Shown here: piece after piece, positions 27,715 to 36,198 of the stretch
Layout of the letters: the number at the start of each line of letters is the position of its first letter
Numbering within the stretch: position 1 is the stretch's first letter
Source: CBDIDH01 sp965277595
GTDB lineage: Bacteria; Planctomycetota; Planctomycetia; Isosphaerales; Isosphaeraceae
Assembly (NCBI GenBank): GCA_965277595.1
Contig: CBDIDH010000001.1
Span: forward strand, 2,480,001-2,544,000
DNA length: 64,000 nt
Direction: 5' to 3'
Made by a program: the position numbers and the translations under genes
Notes under the pieces: model-generated
Databases searched by the model: none
Seen by the model: only the letters and a program-made list of their open reading frames with translations
What the model was told of the DNA's origin: nothing

Positions 27715-28113
27715 ATGCCGAAGAATTACGCGACCGACCCATGTCTCCACACGCGCAAGGGGAACCTCGTCACCTCCGAGGTCCAGGCGATCCACGGTAG
27801 GGCAAGCATCGACTACGAGGTCGGAGACCGCATCTGGGCGGGAGACGACTTTCGTAACGGCCCTGTCACTGGCCGGATGTCGCTCTGCGAGGTCGTCGCG
27901 GTCTTGCGCCGCGATACCTACCGCGTCGGCAGCTATTATGACGAGGATAGCGCGCCCAAGGGACTCCCCGAGACGATTCCTGGTGTTGCCGGCGGCGCCG
28001 TCGAGATGTCGCGAGCGACCTATCGGGTGCGAGTGATTCACACCGAGCCAGCGCCGGGTCACGGGTCCAAGGACGGTCCGGCGCTCTGGCCGGCCCTCGA
28101 TCTACCTGCCTGA
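27715..28113 (+). CDS. Small phage protein of unknown function
   Basis: A 132-residue product starting at the ATG at 27715 (MPKNYATDPCLHTRKG) with AGGAG nine nucleotides upstream; an in-frame codon at 27670 is too close to the promoter. It is the first gene behind the operator-controlled promoter at 27626, so probably early or lysogenic. The central part (YEVGDRIWAGDDFRNG, LCEVVAVLRRDTYRVG) is beta-rich. No family recognised. The TGA stop is followed by C and the same frame stays open to the next stop at 28251 (see findings). Confidence 0.7.
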   Translation: MPKNYATDPCLHTRKGNLVTSEVQAIHGRASIDYEVGDRIWAGDDFRNGPVTGRMSLCEVVAVLRRDTYRVGSYYDEDSAPKGLPETIPGVAGGAVEMSRATYRVRVIHTEPAPGHGSKDGPALWPALDLPA

Positions 28114-28149
28114 CGCGGATCTCGGCGGCGACGGGTCTGGACCGAGGGA

Positions 28150-28251
28150 CTGATTGAGATCAATACCGCCCTCTCGGCGGTCCATGCTGTCCGTGACCGG
28201 CTCGCCGCCGAGATCCGCCGCCGTTACGGTATGCCCCCGGAGGAGCTTTGA
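28150..28251 (+). CDS. Possible mini-ORF or readthrough extension, 33 residues
   Basis: In the same frame as the preceding gene and after its TGA, an open stretch encodes a helical peptide (ALSAVHAVRDRLAAEIRRRY, ending GMPPEEL) whose TGA overlaps the next ATG as TGATG. There is no ATG, GTG or TTG start; the best candidate is CTG at 28150 behind GAGGGA. It could be a non-canonically started gene, a readthrough tail of the 27715 gene, or a decayed gene. Confidence 0.3.
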   Translation: MIEINTALSAVHAVRDRLAAEIRRRYGMPPEEL

Positions 28252-28502
28252 TGCCCCCTTCGCTATTAATCGCCCTGCGTGGCGATCCCACTTATGCTGC
28301 CGCGATCGATCAGTTGCTCGCGGCGGTGCAAGCCGAGGGCCTCGCGATCGAGTCCCGACATCAACTCGCCGAGCATGCCCTGGCCGAACTTGCCAGCAAA
28401 CACAATGTCACCCTGCCGCCTCGTGGCAAACCGCACGGAACGAATCGTTACGGGTCGCCGAAGTCGCAACGACAACGCCCGGCTCGCCCCCTCGTCAGTT
28501 GA
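28251..28502 (+). CDS. Small phage protein of unknown function
   Basis: An 83-residue product (MPPSLLIALRGDPTYAAAID start) with a strong GGAGGAG five nucleotides before the ATG at 28251. The N-terminal two thirds are helical (LLAAVQAEGLAIESRHQLAE), and the C-terminus is basic (PKSQRQRPARPLVS). Its ATG overlaps the stop of the upstream mini-ORF. The 3' end falls in the arm of a large hairpin. No family recognised. Confidence 0.6.
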   Translation: MPPSLLIALRGDPTYAAAIDQLLAAVQAEGLAIESRHQLAEHALAELASKHNVTLPPRGKPHGTNRYGSPKSQRQRPARPLVS

Positions 28503-28522
28503 CGGGAAGGCGGCCGGGCGTT
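28474..28522. terminator. Large hairpin between convergent transcription units
   Basis: Perfect outer arms AACGCCCGG (28474-28482) and CCGGGCGTT (28514-28522), with inner CGTCA-GT-TGACG. It lies between the rightward early genes and the leftward virion operon, where a bidirectional terminator is expected. T tracts are weak on both strands. Confidence 0.5.
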
Positions 28523-28573
28523 GGTGGTAAAATCGAGGGAGAAAGGAAGGGCGAGGCATGACCGACGAACCCT

Positions 28574-29164
28574 TCAGCCGAGCGATTCCAGCCCGACCGG
28601 GTTCAAGAACCGATCCCGATCCGCCCCGAAGTCCTCGAAGGTCTCGGGCGCCGTGTCAAACCCCACGCCCTCCGCTGGACGCATCGTGTCGACCACGCCG
28701 ATCCCGAACTCATCCGGCACCGTCGCCGTCCAGAACGGGCATTCCCGCCGGATCGCGCACCAGGCCCGGTAGACATCTCCCGTCCAGTGGCCGCCGTCGC
28801 GCTCGAATTCGTGGAACGGTCGGACATGCGAGGCGAGCGTCGGGTTCACATCATGCAGGACGATCGCCCCGCCTGGATTGAGGCAGGCCAGCGCGTTGGC
28901 GTAATCGCGCAGCACCTGCCCCCGTTCATGGTGGCCATCGACGAAGACGAGGTCGAATTTCATCTCCGTCGCCAGAGCCAGGGCAAAGAAGTCGTCCGAC
29001 GTCGCCTTGATGACAAGCGGATCAGCCGGGGCACAGGGGTCGACCGCCAGCTTGTGAGCCACCGGGATCTCGCGGAAATTGTCCCCCCGGAAGTAGCCGA
29101 TTTCGAGGTAGCTTTGATAACCCCTCGATCGCGCGAGATGAATGAGAACATCGGTCCGCGTCAT
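28574..29164 (-). CDS. Phage class I SAM methyltransferase (Methyltransf_24-like)
   Basis: A 196-residue protein starting at the ATG at 29164 (MTRTDVLIHLARSRGYQSYL). SAM-binding motif I is YLEIGYFRGDNF; FDLVFVDGHHERGQVLRDYA and CLNPGGAIVLHDVNP are typical of Methyltransf_24 enzymes, often found near glycosyltransferases. Its start overlaps the stop of the glycosyltransferase as ATGA, so the two are translationally coupled. They are the last genes of the leftward operon. The target may be a glycan on the virion or the host surface; this is inference from the pairing. Confidence 0.85.
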   Translation of the reverse strand: MTRTDVLIHLARSRGYQSYLEIGYFRGDNFREIPVAHKLAVDPCAPADPLVIKATSDDFFALALATEMKFDLVFVDGHHERGQVLRDYANALACLNPGGAIVLHDVNPTLASHVRPFHEFERDGGHWTGDVYRAWCAIRRECPFWTATVPDEFGIGVVDTMRPAEGVGFDTAPETFEDFGADRDRFLNPVGLESLG

Positions 29165-30381
29165 CGTTTCGCCCCTGAAATCGATGTCAGAAAGTCGGTC
29201 CACGCCGCCCCGAATCGTTCCGGTCCAAGCGTCTCCCGCGCCCAACGCCTCGCATGATCCACTCGCGCCGCCGTCCCTTCCACGTCCGCCTGATCGGCCA
29301 GCACCGCCCCGGCGATCGTTGGCCCATCGGCGTGAACCGGGATCTCCCGCGTCAATCCGTCGACGAGCTTGCAGACGCCCACTCGGGTCGAGATCACCGG
29401 CACGCCGCACCACAATCCTTCACAGAGCGAGAGCCCGAACGACTCCCAGGCCGAAGGGACGACCAAGGCATCGAACGCCCCCAGGACGCTCCCGGCGTCT
29501 CGATCACCCCCGGGCAAGTGCAGCCTTGGATGCGTCGCCAGAGCATTCCGCAAGGCCCCGAAGTCCGGTCCCTCGCCCACGATCACCGCATGCCAGTCTT
29601 CGGACAGAAATGGCAAAACTCGAACCACCGCCATCGGGTCTTTCTGCTCGGGATCGAGCCGCCCGAGAAAGCCCAGCACCTTCGCCCCATCGGGCACACC
29701 CCAGCTTGCTCGCATTTCCTCGCGCGACCGCGACGCCTTCAATCGTTCAGGATCGACCGCGTTGCCGATCACGGGAACCGATCCGGTGTACCACGCAGGG
29801 GCCGCGTCCACGGCCAGCTCCGAGACCGCGACGAACGCATCGGCGCACCCCGGCTGATCGTAGAAGTGATCCGCGTAGCCGCACTCTCGATTCCAGTGCA
29901 AGACGCCGACGACCTTCGGTTTCCGTCTCAGCCCCTGGACGAATCGCAACCCGGCCTTGACGCCCCACTGGACGACGACATCCGACTCGGCCGCAACGGC
30001 TCGCGCTCCTTCGTCGCCATAGACGACGGGCATCGACTCGGCGTAATCGGCGACAACCCGCGCATCGGCCTGTGTTGCTCCGCAGGTCACCGCCAGCCCC
30101 CGCCACGCGATCCGCGCGTGATCGGCGGCGCGAACGAGCGTCCTCATCCAGTCCTCCGCGCCCCCCAGGGCCAGATTCGGCGCCCAGAGGCCGACCTTGA
30201 GCCGATCGCCGGGAGGTTCGGCGGCTTCGATCGCCCGCGATGCGGCGCGACAGGGGATGCAATCCGATCGTGCCTGAATGGCGTCGGCGAGGCTCCCGCG
30301 AGGCTTGGCGGAACGCGCGGATTCGCCACCGGAGAGCGGCATCATCGTGATATGCAGCACGGTCTGGCCCATCGTCGTCAC
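29161..30381 (-). CDS. Phage-encoded GT4-like glycosyltransferase
   Basis: A 406-residue GT-B fold glycosyltransferase, family GT4 type. The N-terminal domain has VGLWAPNLALGGAEDWMRTL (acceptor-side GGAE motif). The C-terminal domain has VLGFLGRLDPEQKDP, HAVIVGEGPDF and LVVPSAWESFGLSLCEGLWCG, whose two Glu residues form the EX7E donor-binding motif, then GVPVISTRVG. The GTG start at 30381 overlaps the stop of the upstream gene as GTGA; an ATG nine nucleotides inside is an alternative. Residues 20-55 are a low-complexity linker. Likely role: glycosylation of a virion protein or of host surface polysaccharide. Confidence 0.85.
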   Translation of the reverse strand: MTTMGQTVLHITMMPLSGGESARSAKPRGSLADAIQARSDCIPCRAASRAIEAAEPPGDRLKVGLWAPNLALGGAEDWMRTLVRAADHARIAWRGLAVTCGATQADARVVADYAESMPVVYGDEGARAVAAESDVVVQWGVKAGLRFVQGLRRKPKVVGVLHWNRECGYADHFYDQPGCADAFVAVSELAVDAAPAWYTGSVPVIGNAVDPERLKASRSREEMRASWGVPDGAKVLGFLGRLDPEQKDPMAVVRVLPFLSEDWHAVIVGEGPDFGALRNALATHPRLHLPGGDRDAGSVLGAFDALVVPSAWESFGLSLCEGLWCGVPVISTRVGVCKLVDGLTREIPVHADGPTIAGAVLADQADVEGTAARVDHARRWARETLGPERFGAAWTDFLTSISGAKR

Positions 30382-31604
30382 GTCCCCTGGATCACGAAAT
30401 CGCCGGTCAGTGGGATCAAACTGGAATCAGGCTGCACGGTGGACGGGGCGCCGGGACCGAGAACCGGGGCTCTTGGATCGTTGGGATAGGTGTTGCTCTG
30501 AGGATTCGTGTACGCGGTCGCCCAAGTGCCGCGAATCACGGTCTTCGGGGAATACTCGATCGAGGTCACCGTGCTGTTGAGCCTGCAGATCGCGGGGGTG
30601 CTCGAATAAATGATCTGGTAATCCGTCGGCGTCAGGCTCTCCGAGGGCGTGACGAGAGGATTCGTCCCCGGTGGGCAACAGATAAGGCACACAAGAGCCT
30701 GGACCGTGAAACCCCCGGCGCCTCCGCAGCCAACCGAGATGAACCCGGGACTCCCCGGCGCGCCGTCCTGACACGAGTCATATTCGTCATGATAAGTGAG
30801 GCCGCCCGGATTCGCGACACGAATGACCGATGGCAAGGTCTTCCTCGCGAACGACCCTCCGATCGGCGCGAGCGCCGTGCCGCCGAACGTTCCATTAGAA
30901 ATGAGCGTTTGCGTGCCGACATTCGTCGAGATCGTCAGCGGCGGCGTGACCGCCGATCCCGTGAAGGTGCCCGGCCCGGCTGGATAACCCGTTCCCATCC
31001 GTCCCGCCGCGTTACAGGTCCGACCGCAGGCCCAGACAAAGTAACGCACGGTGGCGTACCCGGTCGCCACGACCTCGACCATGTAGATTTCGTTCGCCGG
31101 GTCTTCGACCGGGATCGTGACGCCGGCCGAGGTCGTCGTGTACGGCCCCTGACTGGAGTCGTTCGAATCGGGATCGAGGAAGGCCCCCTTGGTCGCGTGG
31201 TTCCAGAAAAGCGTGACCTGGGCGCCGATGATCGGCGCGTTGGAATAGGGGGCGACGGGCTTGACGAGCAACGAGCAATGCGACGGCGAGTCCGCCACCC
31301 ACCGATAATCGACACCCCGCGCCACGAGGTAATCGCCATCGCCGGGCAGGTTGGCGCCGAGCAAGGCGGTCATCGTGACCTGTTCGCCGTTCGTGGAAAT
31401 CGTCCCGAGTTGCCCCTCGCCCGCGCCGGCCAGGACGTCGGTCGGGTTCGTGGCGTAAAAGACACCGGAGCGCCCCGGCAAGGTCGTCTGCGTGAAGACC
31501 TGTCCGGCCAGGAGCGGGCTGGCGCCACGCGGCCTGTGGCTCAGATGTTCCAGGCGGCGCATGAGATCGCGGGTCGCCTCGCGGATCTGGCTGGCGTCGT
31601 CCAT
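30378..31604 (-). CDS. Virion-associated protein, Cys-rich, unknown function
   Basis: A 408-residue protein starting at the ATG at 31604 (MDDASQIREATRDLMRRLEH, an amphipathic helix like that of the next gene upstream). The body is beta-rich with many Gly/Thr/Pro residues (VTLFWNHATKGAFLDPD; GVTIPVEDPANEIYMVEV, an Ig/carboxypeptidase-regulatory-like module). Cys residues cluster in CGRTCNAA, SVGCGGAGG and LVCLICCPPGTNP. The position at the end of the tail genes suggests a distal tail or fibre-associated protein. I do not recognise the family. Confidence 0.7.
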   Translation of the reverse strand: MDDASQIREATRDLMRRLEHLSHRPRGASPLLAGQVFTQTTLPGRSGVFYATNPTDVLAGAGEGQLGTISTNGEQVTMTALLGANLPGDGDYLVARGVDYRWVADSPSHCSLLVKPVAPYSNAPIIGAQVTLFWNHATKGAFLDPDSNDSSQGPYTTTSAGVTIPVEDPANEIYMVEVVATGYATVRYFVWACGRTCNAAGRMGTGYPAGPGTFTGSAVTPPLTISTNVGTQTLISNGTFGGTALAPIGGSFARKTLPSVIRVANPGGLTYHDEYDSCQDGAPGSPGFISVGCGGAGGFTVQALVCLICCPPGTNPLVTPSESLTPTDYQIIYSSTPAICRLNSTVTSIEYSPKTVIRGTWATAYTNPQSNTYPNDPRAPVLGPGAPSTVQPDSSLIPLTGDFVIQGT

Positions 31605-31623
31605 GAGAGGTTCGGCCCTTCGA

Positions 31624-31965
31624 TCAGAGGAGAAACACCCAGGCCGAGCCGACCTGGTGAATAAGAATCTGCTGGCCATTCGTGGGCAAGGTCTCGGTGA
31701 GGCAGACCGCTGGGAACTGGCCGTCGCGCGCGGTGAAGGTCGCCTCGGCCCCCTCGGCCTCGTCGCCCGTGACGTCCTGGATCGAGACGAGGTAGGTCAT
31801 GCCGATCGCTCCGGCCGTCGGGAAATCCGGCCCCTTGTTGACGATCGCCACGGCCGAGACCGACCCCGAGAGATCGGCGTTTTCCAGGCGCTCGACGAGT
31901 TCGCGGAGCCGCTGAAGCTCGTCGCGAAGCTGCCGCAACTCGTCAGCGGGATCGGCCGTATCCAT
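31624..31965 (-). CDS. Small tail-region phage protein
   Basis: A 113-residue protein starting at the ATG at 31965 (MDTADPADELRQLRDELQRL). A coiled-coil helix covers residues 8-33, followed by a beta-rich portion (AGAIGMTYLVSIQDVTGDEA, GQQILIHQVGSAWVFLL) that looks like a short fibre-tip or trimerisation unit. The start overlaps the 3' end of the tail protein gene upstream by 23 bp. Confidence 0.65.
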   Translation of the reverse strand: MDTADPADELRQLRDELQRLRELVERLENADLSGSVSAVAIVNKGPDFPTAGAIGMTYLVSIQDVTGDEAEGAEATFTARDGQFPAVCLTETLPTNGQQILIHQVGSAWVFLL

Positions 31966-34183
31966 GATTGGCGTTCTCCGGTTCCGATCGGCGGTCGCTG
32001 AGCTTGATCGTGGTGGATTGACGCCCCTGGCAGTGATACTCCAGGGCGACGACCGAGGGGTATCGCGGCGTCTCGACCGACGGCGTGCCCGCGTTGGCGA
32101 GCAACTCGATATCGCGGCCGTCGATCCGGCTGATCTGGTCGCCGATGCCGAAGCCATGCTCGATCCAGGGAATCGTGACGTCGCCGCCGATCTCGGGAAA
32201 CTCCTGCGCCAGCTGCAAGGCGTTCACATGCGCGGCGGCCTTGTCGGTGTCGTCGCGGATCGTCTGGTCCTTGCCCGAGGTGTTGTAGACGCTCGACGCA
32301 TCGACCACCTGCTTGATCCAGTGATCCCGCGCGTTGATGATCCGTCGGACGGTGAACTCCATCGGCGAGGCGTCTCGCTTTTCCGCCGTGACGTCCAGAC
32401 CCCTGTCGCCGTAAATGACGCAGGTGTACTTGAGCCAGAACCGCGTGTTGATCGCGCTGGAGCCGGTGTCGGGATTGGCGAGGCTGGTGATCACCTTCAC
32501 AACCGACCCGGCCGTCGCCGCGGCATCGGTCTTGGGGAGCTTCCAGTTCTCGGGGTTGTCGCACACGAGCGCCACGCCGAGCCTGTCCTTCAGGGGGTTC
32601 CAGCCCGACGTTCCGATCGCCTGCCAGGTGCCCGAGCGGTCCCAGACGCCGGGGCTTTCCCCCTCGTAATCGCGGCTGATTTCCAGGAGCACCGCGCGGG
32701 GCTTGCCCGCGTCGTCGAGGCTGTAGAGCGGCCCATCGCCGACGCGGGTCCGCGTGACGTACTGGCGAATACTGTTTCCTTCGCCGTCGTCCTTGGGCGC
32801 GCCGAAGACCGCGTCAAGGCTCGTCGGCTGTTTGGTCACAAACGCCGAGGTCTCGAAATCCCAGTGCCCCAGTCCCGCCTCGTCAAAGACGAACTCGCGG
32901 TATTTCTTCCGCATCTCATTCGTGGCGTTGGTCAAGGCCGCGTGGTCGAACTGCTTGATGTTCGAGGCATCCGCCAGGTCGAGCGCGAATCCCGCTTCGA
33001 GCACGAGAGACACCTCGCGTCCGACCGGCTTCGTCTCGACGTCGAAGGCGTTCACCGCGCCGAAGGCATCGCGGCTGATCCCCGTCCCCTGGAAGTCGGG
33101 CAGGCCCTCATCGAGCGTTGCCCCTTGAAGGGGATAGAAAAGCTCCTTGGGGGCGTTGCCGTCGAGGCCGTCATCGCGGTAGAGGATCATCTCGTTCAGG
33201 GGCGCTCCGGGATCGTCGGGGTCGTCGCGCGTGTTCAGGCAGAGGTTGAACCCGTAATAGCCAAGTTGCTCCTCCAGGGCCGGAACAAGCGCCTTGCCCG
33301 AGGCATCGAAGGACCGGATCACGATCGGTTTACTGTCAAAGGTCGACGGGTCGTTCAGGTCCATGAACTGCGCGCCGGGCTTGATCACCGGGGCCTGCAA
33401 ATAGTCGTCGATCGTGACGCCGCTGGGGCTGACGGGGTTGCGGACCCAGAGCTTGCCGTTGCCATCCTTCGCCTGGTTGTACATCTGGCAAAGGTGACGG
33501 ACATAACCGCCGAGCGTCCAGAAGGCGGGCACCGGCGGATCGGTCCCCTCGGGGCTGACAATCCGCTCATCGAGGAAGACGGGATAGCTGATGTCCTCGC
33601 CCTGGGAATCGATCTCGCCCTCGTTCACGTCGAAATTGTCGGGCGTGCAGTTGGGTTGGCCGTGTCCGAGCCGCGCGGGGTTGAACCAGACGGGAAGCTG
33701 GGTCTCGACCTCGTCGCCCGCCTCCGGGTCGTCGGCGTCGCGGTAGGTCGCGCCTGAGATCGGCTCGTCCCAGAGCCGCTTGTGAACCCCTTCCGCCGCG
33801 AAGGTCGCGTCGAGCCCGCCCGACTGATCGACCTGAGGGATCGAGGCGAAGCCGTCGAAGACCAGGAGGCTGGACCCGTCGGACAGGAACTCATAGACCA
33901 CCAGTTCGTCATCGTTCTGGACGACATACGCCCCCGAGACATCGAGGCCCCAGAGTTGTTCCCAGAGATAGGGAAAGGGGGATTCGGGGTTGGTCGAGTC
34001 GGCGACATACCGGAACTGAGCCGAGGGAATGATCGAGCCCTTGGTGAACCCGAACCGGATCACCTCGACGTTGGGCAGGATCGTCGCTCGGGCATCCCCT
34101 TCCTCGGCGCGGTCCCAGAGGCAGACGACGAACGTGCTGGCCACGCCCGCCAAGGTTTCCGGCCCCGGTTCAAAGCTGGGCAT
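31943..34183 (-). CDS. Large tail-tip/hub-like phage protein
   Basis: A 746-residue protein starting at the ATG at 34183, overlapping the upstream stop as TGATG. N-terminal pieces (VVCLWDRAEEGDARATILPN, FRYVADSTNP, LVVYEFLSDGSSLLVFDGFA) are compatible with the beta domains of baseplate hub/tail-associated proteins, and the C-terminal VTIPWIEHGFGIGDQISRID resembles the D/tail-hub barrel found in many siphovirus tail proteins. Order (tape measure, then several tail genes, then this) also suits a tail-tip protein. Family assignment is by position and length, not motif. Confidence 0.65.
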   Translation of the reverse strand: MPSFEPGPETLAGVASTFVVCLWDRAEEGDARATILPNVEVIRFGFTKGSIIPSAQFRYVADSTNPESPFPYLWEQLWGLDVSGAYVVQNDDELVVYEFLSDGSSLLVFDGFASIPQVDQSGGLDATFAAEGVHKRLWDEPISGATYRDADDPEAGDEVETQLPVWFNPARLGHGQPNCTPDNFDVNEGEIDSQGEDISYPVFLDERIVSPEGTDPPVPAFWTLGGYVRHLCQMYNQAKDGNGKLWVRNPVSPSGVTIDDYLQAPVIKPGAQFMDLNDPSTFDSKPIVIRSFDASGKALVPALEEQLGYYGFNLCLNTRDDPDDPGAPLNEMILYRDDGLDGNAPKELFYPLQGATLDEGLPDFQGTGISRDAFGAVNAFDVETKPVGREVSLVLEAGFALDLADASNIKQFDHAALTNATNEMRKKYREFVFDEAGLGHWDFETSAFVTKQPTSLDAVFGAPKDDGEGNSIRQYVTRTRVGDGPLYSLDDAGKPRAVLLEISRDYEGESPGVWDRSGTWQAIGTSGWNPLKDRLGVALVCDNPENWKLPKTDAAATAGSVVKVITSLANPDTGSSAINTRFWLKYTCVIYGDRGLDVTAEKRDASPMEFTVRRIINARDHWIKQVVDASSVYNTSGKDQTIRDDTDKAAAHVNALQLAQEFPEIGGDVTIPWIEHGFGIGDQISRIDGRDIELLANAGTPSVETPRYPSVVALEYHCQGRQSTTIKLSDRRSEPENANHGYGRSR

Positions 34184-35118
34184 CAGGCCGACCCCTTGAG
34201 GATGCCTTGAGTCACGAGCCCCGACCGCAATGCGTTCAGGAGGCTCAGATGCGCCGCGAGGTCCGCCTCGGCGTGATTCACCTGCGCCGCGAGCGACGCA
34301 ACCGCGTTGACGAGCACCACGTTCAAGGCCCGCTGCGTCGCCAGTTGCGCCGCGAGCGAGGCCACCGCGTTGGCCGTGGCCGAATCGCTGATCGCCGCCA
34401 GCGTCGAGCCCGCCGTCCCTCCGGTCGAATCCGTGAGCGGAGCCGTGTTCGTCGCCGCCGCGAGCGTCGTTCCCGCCGTCCCTCCGGTCGAATCCGTGAG
34501 CGTCGTCGTGGTCAGCGCCGGTGCCGCCGCCTGCGCCGCGCCGCTGGGCTGAACGACGGGGGTTGCGCCGCGAAAGCCAAGAAGATCACTCGCCGCTCCG
34601 CCGATCTGGAGGCCGTGCGACGTTCCCGCGTGAACGACGACGACCGCCGCGACGTCGGACGCGGCCAGGGGGAGGAAGAGGCCGCCGAGGCCCGCGCCCG
34701 CCGATGGGATCGCGACCCGCTTATCGACAATCGCGGTGACGGCCGTTCCCGAGGTCGTGACGCTCGCCAGCCGAACGATGTTCCCGGCGGGAAAGGTCGC
34801 GCCCTGGGTCAAGGCCCCGGCATCGGTGAGCCAGAGACACGTCGTCGCCGAGGCCGGCAGAGTGACACCCGTCGCCCCCGCGTAGGCGTAGATCGACCCG
34901 GCCGCCTGCACGAACGCTCCGGCCGAGACATTGACCAGGAGGTTTGAGGGCAGGCCCGTCGCCGCGATCGGGTTCGACGGCGCGACAGCCAGGCCGCCGA
35001 TCGGCGCCTGGTTGTCGAGTAGCGTGAACAGGAGATCGGCGAGGATCTGCCAGTTGGCTTGCCCGGTGCCGGGGATGAGCAGGCCGAGATTGGGCGTGAA
35101 GGTGTTCGGCGAGGGCAT
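34183..35118 (-). CDS. Tail fibre-like protein with 21-residue repeat
   Basis: A 311-residue protein starting at the ATG at 35118 (MPSPNTFTPNLGLLIPGTGQ). Residues 1-150 resemble short phage tail/fibre N-termini (NWQILADLLFTLLDNQ; TLPASATTCLWLTDAGALTQ). Residues about 195-250 contain LTDSTGGTAGTTLAA and LTDSTGGTAGSTLAA repeats, common in phage fibre proteins, followed by an Ala-rich heptad-like helix (AVASLAAQLATQRALNVVL). The DNA of the repeat is a 31-bp perfect direct repeat. A GTG six codons upstream is an alternative start. Confidence 0.7.
   Translation of the reverse strand: MPSPNTFTPNLGLLIPGTGQANWQILADLLFTLLDNQAPIGGLAVAPSNPIAATGLPSNLLVNVSAGAFVQAAGSIYAYAGATGVTLPASATTCLWLTDAGALTQGATFPAGNIVRLASVTTSGTAVTAIVDKRVAIPSAGAGLGGLFLPLAASDVAAVVVVHAGTSHGLQIGGAASDLLGFRGATPVVQPSGAAQAAAPALTTTTLTDSTGGTAGTTLAAATNTAPLTDSTGGTAGSTLAAISDSATANAVASLAAQLATQRALNVVLVNAVASLAAQVNHAEADLAAHLSLLNALRSGLVTQGILKGSA
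34409..34502. repeat. 31-bp direct repeat inside the fibre gene
   Basis: The same 31 bp (beginning CCCGCCGTCCCTCCGG) occurs at 34409-34439 and 34472-34502, offset by 63 bp, that is exactly 21 codons. It encodes the DSTGGTAG repeat in the fibre protein, so copy number could vary in frame. Confidence 0.85.
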
Positions 35119-35140
35119 CGGTGGCGAATCTCCCACGAGG

Positions 35141-35818
35141 TCAACCGGGCGAAGCGCCCCAGGTCAACGTCGGCACTCGCGTCGTCGCGTTGAAGGTGTA
35201 ACTCAGTCGCGTCCCCCCCGGCAGGAACGCCGGGGGACTCGGCGCCGCCGTGATCGTCACGGTGATCGGCGTCGTCGCGCGCGCCGCCTCGTTGCCCGCC
35301 TGGTCGACGGGAACGACGTCGAAGCTCCAGACGCCCGTGCTCAGCCGTCCGCTCGTCCATGAGTAGCTGGCGAAGGAATGACCCCAGTATCCCGACCCCC
35401 AGCCGCCATTGCCCCAGCCGGTCAGGTCGACGCCCGCCACGGTCGCCGCGACAATGCCCAGCGGCTTCGTGTAGACGACCGGCCCCCCCGCGACCGAGGA
35501 GCCATAGACGCGAAACGCGCTCATCGCGGGGTCGCCGTCCCACTGGAGCAGCGCTTTGTCGGGCGCTCCGGCGGGGAGCATCGCCGAGAAATCGGTCGCC
35601 CCTTCGCCCGGCGCCACCGAGCCGACCTCGACCTCGACCCGATCGCGCGGCAGGGGAAAGAGCACCGACCGGCTCTTGCCTCGCCAGGCGAGCTTGCGGT
35701 TGAGATAGACCTGCCAGAGCGTTCCGGCCGGGGCCGTGGTTTGCCACGAGACGCGCAGGTGTGAGCCGACCGCCGCGAGCACCGGCTGGCCGACGAGCGT
35801 GGCCTGGGAGAAGCTCAT
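35141..35818 (-). CDS. Tail-region protein with Fn3/Ig-like segment
   Basis: A 225-residue protein starting at the ATG at 35818 (MSFSQATLVGQPVLAAVGSH). The first 100 residues read as a beta-sandwich (LRVSWQTTAPAGTLWQVYLN). The next part (FRVYGSSVAGGPVVYTKPLG, WSFDVVPVDQAGNEAARATT) is Fn3-like, with a Gly/Trp-rich connector (GWGNGGWGSGYWGHSF). It lies two nucleotides after the preceding gene. Likely a distal tail structural protein. Confidence 0.7.
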   Translation of the reverse strand: MSFSQATLVGQPVLAAVGSHLRVSWQTTAPAGTLWQVYLNRKLAWRGKSRSVLFPLPRDRVEVEVGSVAPGEGATDFSAMLPAGAPDKALLQWDGDPAMSAFRVYGSSVAGGPVVYTKPLGIVAATVAGVDLTGWGNGGWGSGYWGHSFASYSWTSGRLSTGVWSFDVVPVDQAGNEAARATTPITVTITAAPSPPAFLPGGTRLSYTFNATTRVPTLTWGASPG

Positions 35819-35820
35819 CG

Positions 35821-36192
35821 TCAGAGGTTCCCCCGGAAGAGCGCCGAATACGGCTGCGCCCAGCCGCCGGGGCACGGCGCCATCGGCCGCGTCCGCTTAT
35901 AGCCCCCGGTGAAGACCGCCACGGGATAGGTGATCCCGCGCACCGTGTCCACCAGTTCGCGGCCGATGCCGTCGTCATAGGAGAGCAAGGCCCGCTCCGC
36001 GGCGACCATCGTCGGAATATCGGCGCCGACGAGCAGGCCGGAGACGGTGATCATTCGCCCCCTGCCGCCCCCCCAGAGCGTGTAGATCCCCGTGGCCCCG
36101 AAAAAGGCGGAGACCTGAACCTCGCTCTCGTTGGGAACCTCGTCGATCGCCACCGATCGGCCGAAGATCGCGTCGCCGCCGAAGGTGCTCAT
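35821..36192 (-). CDS. Small tail-region phage protein
   Basis: A 123-residue protein with ATG at 36192 (MSTFGGDAIFGRSVAIDEVP). The mid part (YTLWGGGRGRMITVSGLLVG, MVAAERALLSYDDGIGREL) resembles short phage proteins that precede baseplate genes. Close spacing to both neighbours (6 and 2 nt) supports operon membership. No firm family. Confidence 0.65.
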   Translation of the reverse strand: MSTFGGDAIFGRSVAIDEVPNESEVQVSAFFGATGIYTLWGGGRGRMITVSGLLVGADIPTMVAAERALLSYDDGIGRELVDTVRGITYPVAVFTGGYKRTRPMAPCPGGWAQPYSALFRGNL

Positions 36193-36198
36193 CGTGAG

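Noticed and set aside
31964..33757. 597-codon plus-strand frame in the tail region
   Set aside because: Shadow of the 746-residue tail protein; Val/Arg/Asp-rich with no family pattern.
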